From NCBI GenBank assembly GCA_003584705.1, contig AP018536.1:3534001-3598000 (forward strand): a DNA stretch of 64,000 bases. Direction: 5' to 3'. Below the pieces are notes generated by a model, which saw nothing but the letters and a program-made list of their open reading frames with translations, did not search any database and was not told the DNA's origin. This DNA is from Lachnospiraceae bacterium GAM79. Lineage in GTDB: Bacteria > Bacillota > Clostridia > Lachnospirales > Lachnospiraceae. Both the position numbers and the translations under genes were made by a program. Below are positions 17,163 to 26,245 of this stretch, in pieces (position 1 is the stretch's first letter; every line of letters starts with the position of its first letter).

Positions 17163-19010
17163 TTACATCAGATCCGGTGTCCATTCCACGTCCACATCGT
17201 TTCCACCGGAATTGCCACCGTTGTTTCCGCTGTCTCCGCTATTGTTGTCATTGTTGCTGTTGTTATCGCTATTATTGTTATTATCGTTATCGTTATTGTC
17301 GTCATGATCATCGTTGTGATCATCCTGCGCCGGTGCCTGTGTAGGAGCCGGAGTAGGCTTTGCGGTTGCCGCAGGCTTCGCAGCAGGCTTGGGCGTAGAC
17401 GTAGCCGGTTTTGTGGCAGGCTTTGCGGTCGCTGCCGGGGTAGGCGTAGGTTTCTGAATGCTGCCACCGGTCTTGTCTCCCGCAGTGCCTGTATTGCCGG
17501 TGATATTCTGTCCGTCATTCGCATTGGACGCATTGCCGTTGGTACTGCCTGTGATACTGCCGGTACCGCCCGTTGCACCGGTAGCATGGTTCTCCTCATA
17601 TGCTGCGAAGGGATCCTGTTTCGCCATATCTCTTACGCTGCCGGCGCTGACCCAGTATGTGCCGTCAAACCACTGGACTTCTCCATCATAGATACGGATC
17701 TTCGGATCGCTGCCCGCGGTATCGCCTGTAGTGCCATCTGCCGCATTGTCTGTATTGTCCGCGCTGTCTGCGCCGTTTGTCGTAGTATCGGTCATATCAG
17801 CCACCACCTCATAGCCGGTATATTCCGGACGGATCTCCAGTCCGATCATTTCCTGTCCGAAGCAGTAATCCTCTGCGGTCTTACCTGCGCCGATGCCCTG
17901 CCACAGGCAGTTCTCACCCGCTGCATCATAGGCATAGAGAATGAGATCAATATATTCAGTCCCTTCCAGCAGCTTTTTCTTGGCATCTTCCGAAGGCTGT
18001 TCTGTCAGGATCTTTCCCTCCGCATCAAACGTACCTGTATAGGTGATATATTCTCTTTCTTCGCGGCTGCTCCACAGGGAATAGGCTTCCAGCGGACCGT
18101 CCCCGTTACAGACATCGCAGGTATATTCGCCTGTCAGGACACCGTTCTGAAGAGTTCCCTGTTCGTGGATGATATTGCCGTCCGCACAATCCATGGTCCA
18201 TGCCTCGAAGCTGCCGTTCCATGCCTCAGTGTTTGCAGGCGCATCTGCCGTAGGTGCCGCAGTATCCTGAATGTCAGCTGCCAAAGACTCTGTGGCAGTA
18301 GCTGCGTCTGTGCCCGCACCTTCCTCGGTTCCGCTCTCGGGCGCTGTGGTGTCCTCTGCGGTTCCGGCAGGTGTTACGGTCACCATGCGGATCGTTGCGC
18401 CCTCCTGAATCAGGAAGCGGTCTGCCTGGCTGCCGGTATACCATACTTTAGAAAAGCACTGTCCTTCTTCCGTATATCCCACCTGTACATAGAGCAGCGG
18501 TTCGCTGTCCTGTTCCAGATAGTAGTTACGCTGTCCCTCTTTCAGCTTGGGCATCATGGTCAGGAACCAGTCTTCACTGTCTATCAGGTTAACGCTCTCA
18601 TCCAGATATTCCGGCAGTTCCAGATCATGCTGCATTTCCTGCGCTCTCTCGCGGATGCTGTCGGTCTCCTCTTCCAGATTTACGCTGAGTTCCTGCAGGG
18701 CTGCAAATGCGTCTGTATCGTTATAGAGTCTGTAGTCCTGCTCCAGGATATCACGCTGTTTACGGATGTAGCCTGCTCTGTGATAGGCATCTGCCAGCGC
18801 AAGGTAATCTGCCTGTTCAAATTCGCCTTTGTTGTATTTTGTCTCGAGATTCAGGATCTCCAGTTCCAGATCCGATAAGATCGGCTCTGCTTCCACCGGT
18901 GTAAGTGCAGCGTCTGCGCTGCTGTCGCTGCCGTCGCCGCAGGCAGTAAGGGATACTGCCATAATAGCACTTATCGTCAGTGCCAAGTACTTTGTTGCCT
19001 GTCTTTTCAT
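17163..19010 (-). CDS. Lipoprotein with Pro/Ala/Thr/Lys-rich linker and Asn/Asp-rich C-terminus, function unknown
   Basis: A 615-residue predicted lipoprotein: basic start MKRQATKY, hydrophobic core, then LTAC with the lipidated Cys at residue 24. The start at 19010 has AGGACA upstream; a longer frame to 19079 has no support. Residues about 40-130 are helical and acidic. The middle has a CDVCNGDG cysteine cluster and a WQGIGAGKTAED...GLEIRP stretch faintly like a ChW repeat. Near the C-terminus come a PTPTPAATAKPATKPAT-type linker and an Asn/Asp run (about 17210-17330), then VEWTPDLM. The tail is encoded by imperfect GAY/AAY triplets. It probably faces the wall and the linker spans it. Function not recognised. 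Confidence 0.75.
   Translation of the reverse strand: MKRQATKYLALTISAIMAVSLTACGDGSDSSADAALTPVEAEPILSDLELEILNLETKYNKGEFEQADYLALADAYHRAGYIRKQRDILEQDYRLYNDTDAFAALQELSVNLEEETDSIRERAQEMQHDLELPEYLDESVNLIDSEDWFLTMMPKLKEGQRNYYLEQDSEPLLYVQVGYTEEGQCFSKVWYTGSQADRFLIQEGATIRMVTVTPAGTAEDTTAPESGTEEGAGTDAATATESLAADIQDTAAPTADAPANTEAWNGSFEAWTMDCADGNIIHEQGTLQNGVLTGEYTCDVCNGDGPLEAYSLWSSREEREYITYTGTFDAEGKILTEQPSEDAKKKLLEGTEYIDLILYAYDAAGENCLWQGIGAGKTAEDYCFGQEMIGLEIRPEYTGYEVVADMTDTTTNGADSADNTDNAADGTTGDTAGSDPKIRIYDGEVQWFDGTYWVSAGSVRDMAKQDPFAAYEENHATGATGGTGSITGSTNGNASNANDGQNITGNTGTAGDKTGGSIQKPTPTPAATAKPATKPATSTPKPAAKPAATAKPTPAPTQAPAQDDHNDDHDDNNDNDNNNNSDNNSNNDNNSGDSGNNGGNSGGNDVDVEWTPDLM
17210..17330 (-). repeat. Triplet-like low-complexity repeat encoding the Asn/Asp tail
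   Basis: Imperfect AAY/GAY codon runs on the minus strand inside the lipoprotein gene, read on the plus strand as alternating gtt/att/atc/gtc triplets. They encode an Asp/Asn/His-rich then Asn/Ser/Gly-rich stretch. Repeats of three bases change length without breaking the frame, so the tail length may differ between strains. Confidence 0.6.
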
Positions 19011-19103
19011 CTTTTTTGTCCTATCTTTATATTTTAGCTGTTTTTCCGTCTCATGCTCTTGGCATGCCGGTCTTCTCATAGGTTCCGTGAATCTTGCGGT
19101 CTT

Positions 19104-21203
19104 TTATTTTGCGTCACTGATCAGTTTGCGTAAGAATGCATCTGCCTCCGAACCCGATGCATAGGTTCCCATATTCAGCACCTGTTCCGCCAGGGAGTAG
19201 ATGCTCTTTGCCATGGCAGGCCCGTATATGGTGATATCCTTATTATCTTTTGTAAGGACGATGTAGCCGCGGAAGGCATATTCGACCTTGTACTGATCCG
19301 CCGGCAGTCCCACCAATACGGAAGTATAGCGGTATCTTCCATCCACAGTCTCGTAGATGCTGTCCTGGTGTGCTCCGTTGCTGTCGGTTCCGTAGGCAAG
19401 TCCGCTGATGACTTTTTCGCCACCTTTGATCATGGGATATGTATTCCGGTTGGCATTGTTCATGACCAGGGTTCCGTATTCTTTCAGGTAATAGCCATTG
19501 ACACCGCCGGTTAACAGGGTGTTCCGTAGATCCGCACTGATACCTGTCTTAAAGCGGATGCCCGCTTTGCCGGTGATACGGATGGAAAATCCATGATAGG
19601 TCAGCAGGTCCGTCAGTCCCGGCTGTTCCGTCACTGCGTAGGCGTTGTTACGGTATTCCAGCGTCCACACGTACATACCGATGGGAGCTCCGTTTTCATT
19701 ATAGCGGTAGACTACTGCCGCCTGCGCATTTCCGTTCGGCACGGTGACGATCCGGCGGTTGTTCCGTACCTGCGGTGTATAAGGGATGCCGTCCACGTAG
19801 ATGGTGGAAGCATCATAGCCTGCCGGTACCTGCAATACCACATTGGTGGAAGAGGTCGGCATCGGGCAGGGGCTTGCCGGCATATTTTCATAGACCGGGA
19901 TTTTGAAAACAAAGGTGTTCTCCAATGCTCCCGCGCTTTCGTACAGCTTTTTCATGCTCAGTGCTTCACTGGTAGGGGCTGCGATATTCTGCATATACTG
20001 ATGGGTATATACCGGGTTGCTGGCCGTAGTAGACACATTGAATTTCTGCAGGTACAGGGTATCCTGTCCTTTTTTTATGTAATTCGCAGAGATGACATTG
20101 GCACCGCCCAGGATAGATGCATAGGCATTGTCCCAGCCATTGTTCCGGGCGTAGTTCAGTCCATTGGTGATCACCTGCTCGTTGGTGCTGCCGCTGGCTG
20201 AGATATTAAAATAGTTATAATATCCTTCATAGCCAGGATAGTTTCCGGAGATCAGCGGTGAGGTACCCTGTCCCTGCTCCTGGTAGACTCTTGCCGCCAG
20301 GTGGAACGGGCTGACCTGCTGCTCCGCGCCGATTGCCCAGAAGATATGGGAAAACGTCATATCCGTCTTAGGCGCCGGGCTGTTGCTGTTCATAAAAGTA
20401 TTCTTCAGGAAGGTCTCTACTGCTGCCTCCGTGTGGTAACTCTCGTTATATGTCAGCTGTTCAAATTGAAAAATGGCATTCTCATGTAATGAATTTCTCG
20501 GATCCATATACAATTTCAGGACATCTTCGGAAGCAAAGTACCAGTTGGGGCTGTGCTGTCCTTCCTTGCAATAGTCTCCATAGCTCTTATAGACCAGACT
20601 TTTTCCGCCCTGAAGCTCATTGTTGATCACCGTCTGGAAATCCAGTCCGGTATTCTGCCGTACAAACGTCCAGTTCGGATGCTTTTGTTTCAGAGCCTCC
20701 AGTGCCGGGCGGTAGCTCTCCGGGAACTGTTCGATGTCCGCATAGACACCGGCAGCATTTTCCTCCGCCAGCATCACGGCTTCTCCGGGATTCATGCTAT
20801 ACAGTTCTTCCCATTCCAGAAACCGTTCGTCGGAACATGCCAGATACTTCCGGGGGATATATCCCTCGTAGACCTTACCGCTTACCTCCGCGGACACCTT
20901 TTCCCAGACCTGATAGTCTTCAGCCACTGTCACATCCAGGATCTCCACCATCTGTCCGCTGGGCACGGTGACCACTTTTGTGCTGTCTTCCGCCGCTTCC
21001 GCACGGATCGTCAGATCATCGCACAGATAGACCAGTGCCATGACCTCCCGGTCTTCTACGATATTCTGCAAAGCCCCTCGTGCTTCTTCGATCCATGCCT
21101 GATCTTCTTCATCCAATGCATGCGTCTGATAGGTATTGCCCTCGTAGGTGAATATAAATGCCGCCAGGAGAATTGCTCCCAGAAATGCCAATTTTCTCTT
21201 CAT
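19104..21203 (-). CDS. Secreted N-acetylglucosaminidase with SH3-like region
   Basis: A 699-residue exported wall hydrolase. Residues 4-20 form a signal or anchor helix (KLAFLGAILLAAFIFTY). An SH3-like stretch spans about residues 55-125 (TIRAEAAEDSTKVVTVPSG and VYEGYIPRKYL). The glucosaminidase domain covers about 165-435, with MDPRNSLHENAIFQFEQLT, ARVYQEQGQGTSPL (candidate catalytic Glu) and YYNYFNISASG. The C-terminal 230 residues look like small beta domains (VPAGYDASTIYVDGIPYTP; ITGKAGIRFKTGIS). Such enzymes cut between GlcNAc and MurNAc in peptidoglycan. The gene lies between the two polysaccharide loci, next to the lipoprotein. Confidence 0.85.
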   Translation of the reverse strand: MKRKLAFLGAILLAAFIFTYEGNTYQTHALDEEDQAWIEEARGALQNIVEDREVMALVYLCDDLTIRAEAAEDSTKVVTVPSGQMVEILDVTVAEDYQVWEKVSAEVSGKVYEGYIPRKYLACSDERFLEWEELYSMNPGEAVMLAEENAAGVYADIEQFPESYRPALEALKQKHPNWTFVRQNTGLDFQTVINNELQGGKSLVYKSYGDYCKEGQHSPNWYFASEDVLKLYMDPRNSLHENAIFQFEQLTYNESYHTEAAVETFLKNTFMNSNSPAPKTDMTFSHIFWAIGAEQQVSPFHLAARVYQEQGQGTSPLISGNYPGYEGYYNYFNISASGSTNEQVITNGLNYARNNGWDNAYASILGGANVISANYIKKGQDTLYLQKFNVSTTASNPVYTHQYMQNIAAPTSEALSMKKLYESAGALENTFVFKIPVYENMPASPCPMPTSSTNVVLQVPAGYDASTIYVDGIPYTPQVRNNRRIVTVPNGNAQAAVVYRYNENGAPIGMYVWTLEYRNNAYAVTEQPGLTDLLTYHGFSIRITGKAGIRFKTGISADLRNTLLTGGVNGYYLKEYGTLVMNNANRNTYPMIKGGEKVISGLAYGTDSNGAHQDSIYETVDGRYRYTSVLVGLPADQYKVEYAFRGYIVLTKDNKDITIYGPAMAKSIYSLAEQVLNMGTYASGSEADAFLRKLISDAK

Positions 21204-21271
21204 ATAACGTGACTCATTCCTTACTTTATGGTTGCTGTGTTGCCCGTTCTATCCTGCTTCTACGTCGGGCA

Positions 21272-22282
21272 TCACTCTATGTGCTTCAGTTTCTTATGCA
21301 GTACCCGGATTCCCTTCGGTGCAATGGCAAACAGTGTATGATAACACTTGTTCTTTTTGGTAAGCCAGGGATTTTTCATGGCTCTCCACCAACCGTGACG
21401 CAAGTCACGCACCACCCTGCGGTAGAATGCGTTGTCCCCGGTCATCTGGGCGATAGGGATGTGCAGCAGATAATCCAGCCGCTGGAAGATCCCGAACCGG
21501 AATGCGATTTCCGACAGCTCCGGATATTTTTTATCCACCAGTGCAAGCACCATGTCCGCATTGTCGATATTGTCGGCGAATACTCTGGAGAACCGGTTCT
21601 TGTCTCTGGTATTGCTGTCCGGACGATAAAATACATGATACGCCTGTCCGGGAATGCATGCAATCCCCGGAACTGCACTTTCCTCCCGGGTCAGCATTTT
21701 TACTAATAAATGAAAATCTTCATTCAGTGCCCCCACCGGAAATTGTTCTATGGTAAACAGGTCCTTCCGCAAAAGCTTGGTACAGAAGGAGCAGTCTCCG
21801 CGGTGCATCAGAAGTTCCTTCAGAAAACCTTCTGCCGGGATCACCTGTTCCGTTGCCACCGGCTCGCAGATATTCGGTAAAATATTGCCGTCTTTGTCGA
21901 TTTCATCTCTGCCGACCTGCGCTACGGGCATTCCGGTCTTTTCGATTGCCCCGTACAGCCGCTCATACATATCCGCATCCACGTAGTCATCGCTGTCCAC
22001 AAAGCCCACATATTCTCCCCCGGCCTGCTGTAATCCGAAATTCCGGGCGGAAGAAGGCCCGCCGTTCTTTTTATGGAAGACGCGGATTCTCTCATCCTCC
22101 GCTTCCAGCCGGTCACATAATGCCGGTGTCTCATCCGTGGAACCGTCATCGATCAGCAGGATCTCCAGATTTTCGTATGTCTGTGTCCGCAGACTTTCCA
22201 CGCAGCGGGGCAGATACGGTATGATATTGTACACCGGCACGATCACACTGATCAGCGGTTGCTTGGTTACACTACTGTTCAC
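21272..22282 (-). CDS. Family 2 glycosyltransferase
   Basis: GT-A transferase of 336 residues with ISVIVPVYNIIPYLPRCVES, IDDGSTDETPALCDR and the DSDDYVDADMYE metal-binding motif. Translation starts at a GTG (22282-22280) preceded by AGGAG, and the first codons overlap the end of the upstream GT4 gene by 11 nt. The C-terminal half (FHLLVKMLTREESAV and later) matches the CpsJ/EpsJ-like subgroup. It is the last transferase of the second exopolysaccharide locus. Donor sugar unknown. Confidence 0.9.
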   Translation of the reverse strand: MNSSVTKQPLISVIVPVYNIIPYLPRCVESLRTQTYENLEILLIDDGSTDETPALCDRLEAEDERIRVFHKKNGGPSSARNFGLQQAGGEYVGFVDSDDYVDADMYERLYGAIEKTGMPVAQVGRDEIDKDGNILPNICEPVATEQVIPAEGFLKELLMHRGDCSFCTKLLRKDLFTIEQFPVGALNEDFHLLVKMLTREESAVPGIACIPGQAYHVFYRPDSNTRDKNRFSRVFADNIDNADMVLALVDKKYPELSEIAFRFGIFQRLDYLLHIPIAQMTGDNAFYRRVVRDLRHGWWRAMKNPWLTKKNKCYHTLFAIAPKGIRVLHKKLKHIE

Positions 22283-23591
22283 TGTTTATTCTCCTATACA
22301 TAGACCGCTCCGGGATCACAGGGGCCGGAGAGCAGGGGCCGTCATTCCATAATTGTGGAATCACCGGGGCAGGTGTTGTGATGTTCAGCATCACATCCTG
22401 GCCGGCATCCGGCATTTCCTGTTCTTCTGACACTTCTGGCAAGAACTTCATTTTCCGGCACAGTTCGATCAATCTTTCCGCAGCCGTCCGGGCATTCCAT
22501 TCCCCGACAATTGTCTGCTGTGCGTTTTCTCCAAGTCTGCGGCACTCTCCGGGATCCCTGAGAAGCCGTTCCACGGTCCGAAATAATTCCTGTTCCTCAC
22601 CGTCCCGGTACATCCTGCCGTTTTCTCCCTGACGGATCAGCCAGGGAGCCGCTCCGATCATATGATCTGCCACCACAGCACAGCCGCTGTTCATGGCTTC
22701 ATTCACCACTGCCCCCCAGCCTTCTTTGCGGTCACTGGTGACCAGATAGATTTCTGACTTTTCCATGGCCGCCCGGACTTCTTCCGGGCCTTGAAAACCG
22801 GGAAAGGTGATCACGTCGGTCACTCCGAGTTCCTCTGCCAGGCGATGCGTCTCTTCCTCCAGTTCCCCTCCGCCGATCATGGTAATATGAAACGTATTTT
22901 CTTCCAGATGTTCTTTTAAATAAGATGCTGTTTTCACCACCAGCTCCGGATGCTTCCAGTCGATCATCCGGGCCGCCCACAGAATACTGCCCGATTCTTT
23001 GTGATTGAAGGGCTGCCCTGCCTCGTAATGCCTGGTCTCCGGGAAATAGCCGAAGCGCAGCATTTTGCCGGGGTAGGCATGGATCAGGTGATAATCGCAA
23101 GGCACATAGGCTCCTGCGCACAGGAAATACACCGGTGCCTTACGGTATCTGGTGTGATCCTTGTATTTTTGCAACAGGCCTCTCGGAGAAACAGCCTTCC
23201 ATTGCCCTTCCTTATATAAGCGTTCATTATAACGGAAGATCGGTTTTCCGGCAGTCAGTCTCTCCTGAATATAGCTTTCGTCATCGCATCCGCCGAAGAT
23301 CACCACATCCGCGGTAAACAATAGTTTCTCAAAATCTTCCGCACCTGTGACGGCATTGCTGTTCGACTCAGAGCCGGGCGTTTTCTCCCCCCCAGACTTA
23401 TGTGCACACGAATTCTTCGCAGCGTAGCGCACGTAGAGACGTTCCTCGGCCTGCCAGCCCATCTTCACCCGCTCTTCTTCCATGGGCTGTGTCTGCAGGA
23501 AACAGAAATCTCCCTCCAGCAATTCATACAGAGCGTCACAGAAGGGCAGCTGATGATGATTAAAATAGTTTGAGACAAATATCAGCTTCAT
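22272..23591 (-). CDS. Family 4 glycosyltransferase
   Basis: GT-B transferase of 439 residues. FVSNYFNHHQLPFCDALYEL opens the acceptor domain; SGSILWAARMIDWKHPELVVK and ITMIGGGELEEETHRLAEELG belong to the donor domain; EKSEIYLVTSDRKEGWGAVVNEAMNSG is the E-x7-E nucleotide-sugar binding motif with its GWG loop. The ATG overlaps the stop of the preceding GT4 gene as ATGA (23588-23591), after GGGAGGAAGGA. A serine-rich insert near residues 65-85 and a Pro-rich C-terminal tail of about 40 residues are unusual additions. Confidence 0.9.
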   Translation of the reverse strand: MKLIFVSNYFNHHQLPFCDALYELLEGDFCFLQTQPMEEERVKMGWQAEERLYVRYAAKNSCAHKSGGEKTPGSESNSNAVTGAEDFEKLLFTADVVIFGGCDDESYIQERLTAGKPIFRYNERLYKEGQWKAVSPRGLLQKYKDHTRYRKAPVYFLCAGAYVPCDYHLIHAYPGKMLRFGYFPETRHYEAGQPFNHKESGSILWAARMIDWKHPELVVKTASYLKEHLEENTFHITMIGGGELEEETHRLAEELGVTDVITFPGFQGPEEVRAAMEKSEIYLVTSDRKEGWGAVVNEAMNSGCAVVADHMIGAAPWLIRQGENGRMYRDGEEQELFRTVERLLRDPGECRRLGENAQQTIVGEWNARTAAERLIELCRKMKFLPEVSEEQEMPDAGQDVMLNITTPAPVIPQLWNDGPCSPAPVIPERSMYRRINSEQ

Positions 23592-25033
23592 TCCTTCCTC
23601 CCTGCTATGTTTGCATAGATTTCCTGCAATTTTGCGAAATTCTGCTCTTTATCATGGGTTTTTCTTGCATGTTCTCTTGCATTTTTTGAGTATTCCAGCA
23701 TTTTCTCCGGAGAACTCCACATTTCGATAATAGAATTTGCCATGGAATTTACAATATTTCCCAATTCTTCTGTTTTTGTCGTTTTATAATTTCGCATGTT
23801 ATTTTTACTTTCAGAAGCATCTGACGCATATTTGTCATTTTCAGCCACTTCCGACAGCTGATGTCCCCGGCACCACAGGCCGTCCCTTCCGCCATCAAAC
23901 AGGCTGGGGATTCCCCCTACCTCCGTGCTGATGCAGGGAACTCCCAGAAGCATGGCCTCTCCCAGGGAATTCGGTGAATTTTCCAGAGAGGAACAACACA
24001 GGAACAGATGACTTTTCAGAAATCTTTCCTTCATTTCTTCTCCGGTCAGTTTTCCGAGGAAGTGTACCCTGTCCTCCAGCTGTCCTTCCCGGATCAGTCT
24101 GCGCAGGTAACGGCCATATGCCGATATTTTCAGCTTTTCCTTCGGCGTCCGGTATGCCGTCAGATCATTTCCTGCCACATACACCTGTACCCGGGGATAT
24201 TTCTCCCGGATCTGTGGCAAGGCCTGCAGCAGATAGTGCAGTCCTTTCAGAGGATAATCCGCCTGACTGACGAAAATGGAATAGGATTCACAGTGCTCCG
24301 GCTGCCATTGTCCTTCATAAAAGGAAGCCCGCAGGGTCTCATTCATCGTATAATAATGTGCCTTGGGATTCCACGCGGTAGTCACTGCCCTGTCCCAGGC
24401 GGTTCTTCCGGTGATATTGCCGGCAAGTCCTATTGCTTCCCTCTCCATTACACCTCTGCGGGCAAATTTTTCCTGCTGGCTGCGCAGGGTATCCTTCTTC
24501 ACCAGATCCCGGAAAGTGGTCTTGTGGATCTCCGATTCCGGCATATCAGCAAAATATGCCTCCGCACACAACGTACAGATTCCCTGAATTCCCACCAGTA
24601 TCTTCTCCTTGTGGGGAAACACCCGGCATACTGCCAGTGTGTGTGGATATTCCGTGCCGAAGCAGTGGATCACATCCGGTGAAAAGTCTTCCGTGATCCG
24701 ATGCAGTTCTTCTTCCAGCAACGGCTGATATCTGTCGGGGTGTACGGTGTCTTCGTGGAATCCATAACATGTGATATTATATGTTTCAGCATCTGTATTT
24801 GTCTGTAAATGCTCCCGGTCTTCTTTTTCCCGTGGCATTGCTATCTGCAGTCTCCGGGGCACCTCCGTATCTGCCGGCACCGGGAATGCCACAGCCAGCT
24901 CCAGGTCACTGGAATTCTCCGCGGCTACCTGCTCCAACAGACCGGACAGCCAGCCCTCTTTATTCGAAGCTTCTTTATGCAATGCTTCGGCTATGACCGG
25001 AAGCATGATATTGCAGACCCACAGCACTTTCAT
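23588..25033 (-). CDS. Family 4 glycosyltransferase with inserted AT-rich segment
   Basis: GT-B transferase of 481 residues: MKVLWVCNIMLPVIAEAL at the start, IFVSQADYPLKGLHYLLQAL for the donor domain, and LCCSSLENSPNSLGEAMLLGVPCISTEVGG for the E-x7-E motif. Between GGRDGLWCRGHQ and the C-terminal helix is a polar insert of about 40 residues rich in Asn, Ser, Lys and Glu, encoded by a locally AT-rich stretch at about 23690-23860. That site normally holds the short loop after the donor-binding motif. Upstream AGAGGA supports the start. Coupled by a 4-nt overlap to the next GT4 gene. Confidence 0.88.
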   Translation of the reverse strand: MKVLWVCNIMLPVIAEALHKEASNKEGWLSGLLEQVAAENSSDLELAVAFPVPADTEVPRRLQIAMPREKEDREHLQTNTDAETYNITCYGFHEDTVHPDRYQPLLEEELHRITEDFSPDVIHCFGTEYPHTLAVCRVFPHKEKILVGIQGICTLCAEAYFADMPESEIHKTTFRDLVKKDTLRSQQEKFARRGVMEREAIGLAGNITGRTAWDRAVTTAWNPKAHYYTMNETLRASFYEGQWQPEHCESYSIFVSQADYPLKGLHYLLQALPQIREKYPRVQVYVAGNDLTAYRTPKEKLKISAYGRYLRRLIREGQLEDRVHFLGKLTGEEMKERFLKSHLFLCCSSLENSPNSLGEAMLLGVPCISTEVGGIPSLFDGGRDGLWCRGHQLSEVAENDKYASDASESKNNMRNYKTTKTEELGNIVNSMANSIIEMWSSPEKMLEYSKNAREHARKTHDKEQNFAKLQEIYANIAGRKE

Positions 25034-25048
25034 AAATTAAATCCTCTT

Positions 25049-26203
25049 TTAATTAAAGATCCAGTTTAGATACGGAAGCAGCCGTATCTCCACATCATAC
25101 ATTCCCCGCAACAGCATTACGAAATACAATAGATATGCTGCAACAACGCCAATAATACACAGGGTTCGGAGCCATCCCTTTTTGGCATCCTTCAGCACAC
25201 CCGGAATCAGGAAAATCTGGCTTTGGATCAGGTAATATGCCACTCGGGATACTTCCGGGATAAAGGAGCCGCAGGAATAGAGCACCAGTCCCGCCAGATT
25301 CAGGTAGAAGTAATAACGGTTTCTGCGATTTTCCTGAACGCTGTCCTTCCAATAGATCAGGCACAGTATCAGCACTGCCAGGCATTTGGCGATGTTGACA
25401 TAGGATAACTGTCCGTTGTCGAACATGGAATCCTTGTAATAGGGATAGAACCGGAAGATAATATTCCGGTACACATCCTGTCCGAAGATCAGAGATAAGA
25501 TCAGTAATACGCCAACCGCATAGTGCCACTTTTTCAGTCGGATCCGGCACAAGAGATCTATCACAATATATGCCGGGATGACCAGCAGTACCGATTTGTG
25601 GATCGTACAGCCCATCAGCACCCAGAGAAGAAACTTCCCATATTCTCCCCGCAGCACATATTTCTGCGCATACATGACCAGTGCCAGTGCGAAATAGTAA
25701 CGTACCGAATTCATACTATTAAAGTAAAATCCCTGTGTCAATAACAGGAACAGGGAAAATACATACCAGTCCGCCTGATCATGCAGTGCCTTCAGGAAAA
25801 AGAAGACCGTAATCAGGGAAAAGAAGCCAAAGATCGGAAGATAAGATCCCTCTCCGAAAATCAGATGGAAAAATTTCACCAGATACACAAAACCGGTTTC
25901 GTAGGAGACATGCCTTCCCTGATCGATCAGCTGAAATTTCAGCCAGTAGACCCAGTAATCACCGCCCACAGCAATGCGGCAGGCAGAAACCCCGGCCAGG
26001 AGACAGAAGATGGCGAATTCCGCCACAGCATTGCACGCCTGCTGTCTGTCCGGCCCGGCCGCCATCAGATCCCCGGAGGTATTCCCACGAAAGGAGCGTC
26101 TGCCGGACAGATATTCTGTCGTATAGTCACGATTTTTTACCAGAAAACCGAATGCTACGGTAACAGCTGTCAATATGATATACACCAGTGCGCTCTTCTC
26201 CAT
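25049..26203 (-). CDS. EpsG family exopolysaccharide polymerase
   Basis: Polytopic membrane protein of 384 residues. RIAVGGDYWVYWLKFQLIDQ and YETGFVYLVKFFHLIFG match the EpsG signature region, in which a conserved aromatic/acidic segment follows the second helix. NSMNSVRYYFALALVMYA and GCTIHKSVLLVIPAY are also characteristic. EpsG proteins act as the Wzy polymerase of Gram-positive exopolysaccharide loci. AAAGGAGG is placed well for the ATG at 26203. It is the only polymerase in the second locus; the first locus has its own Wzy-like and ligase-like proteins. Confidence 0.9.
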   Translation of the reverse strand: MEKSALVYIILTAVTVAFGFLVKNRDYTTEYLSGRRSFRGNTSGDLMAAGPDRQQACNAVAEFAIFCLLAGVSACRIAVGGDYWVYWLKFQLIDQGRHVSYETGFVYLVKFFHLIFGEGSYLPIFGFFSLITVFFFLKALHDQADWYVFSLFLLLTQGFYFNSMNSVRYYFALALVMYAQKYVLRGEYGKFLLWVLMGCTIHKSVLLVIPAYIVIDLLCRIRLKKWHYAVGVLLILSLIFGQDVYRNIIFRFYPYYKDSMFDNGQLSYVNIAKCLAVLILCLIYWKDSVQENRRNRYYFYLNLAGLVLYSCGSFIPEVSRVAYYLIQSQIFLIPGVLKDAKKGWLRTLCIIGVVAAYLLYFVMLLRGMYDVEIRLLPYLNWIFN

Positions 26204-26245
26204 GTGGAACCTCCTTTCTTTATGGCCTTTTTTCCAAAAAGCAAG

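Noticed and set aside
16938..18878. 646-codon plus-strand open frame opposite the lipoprotein gene
   Set aside because: Its product is Cys/Arg/Ile-rich with no domain. The minus-strand gene has a ribosome-binding site, lipobox and sensible composition, so this is a shadow frame.
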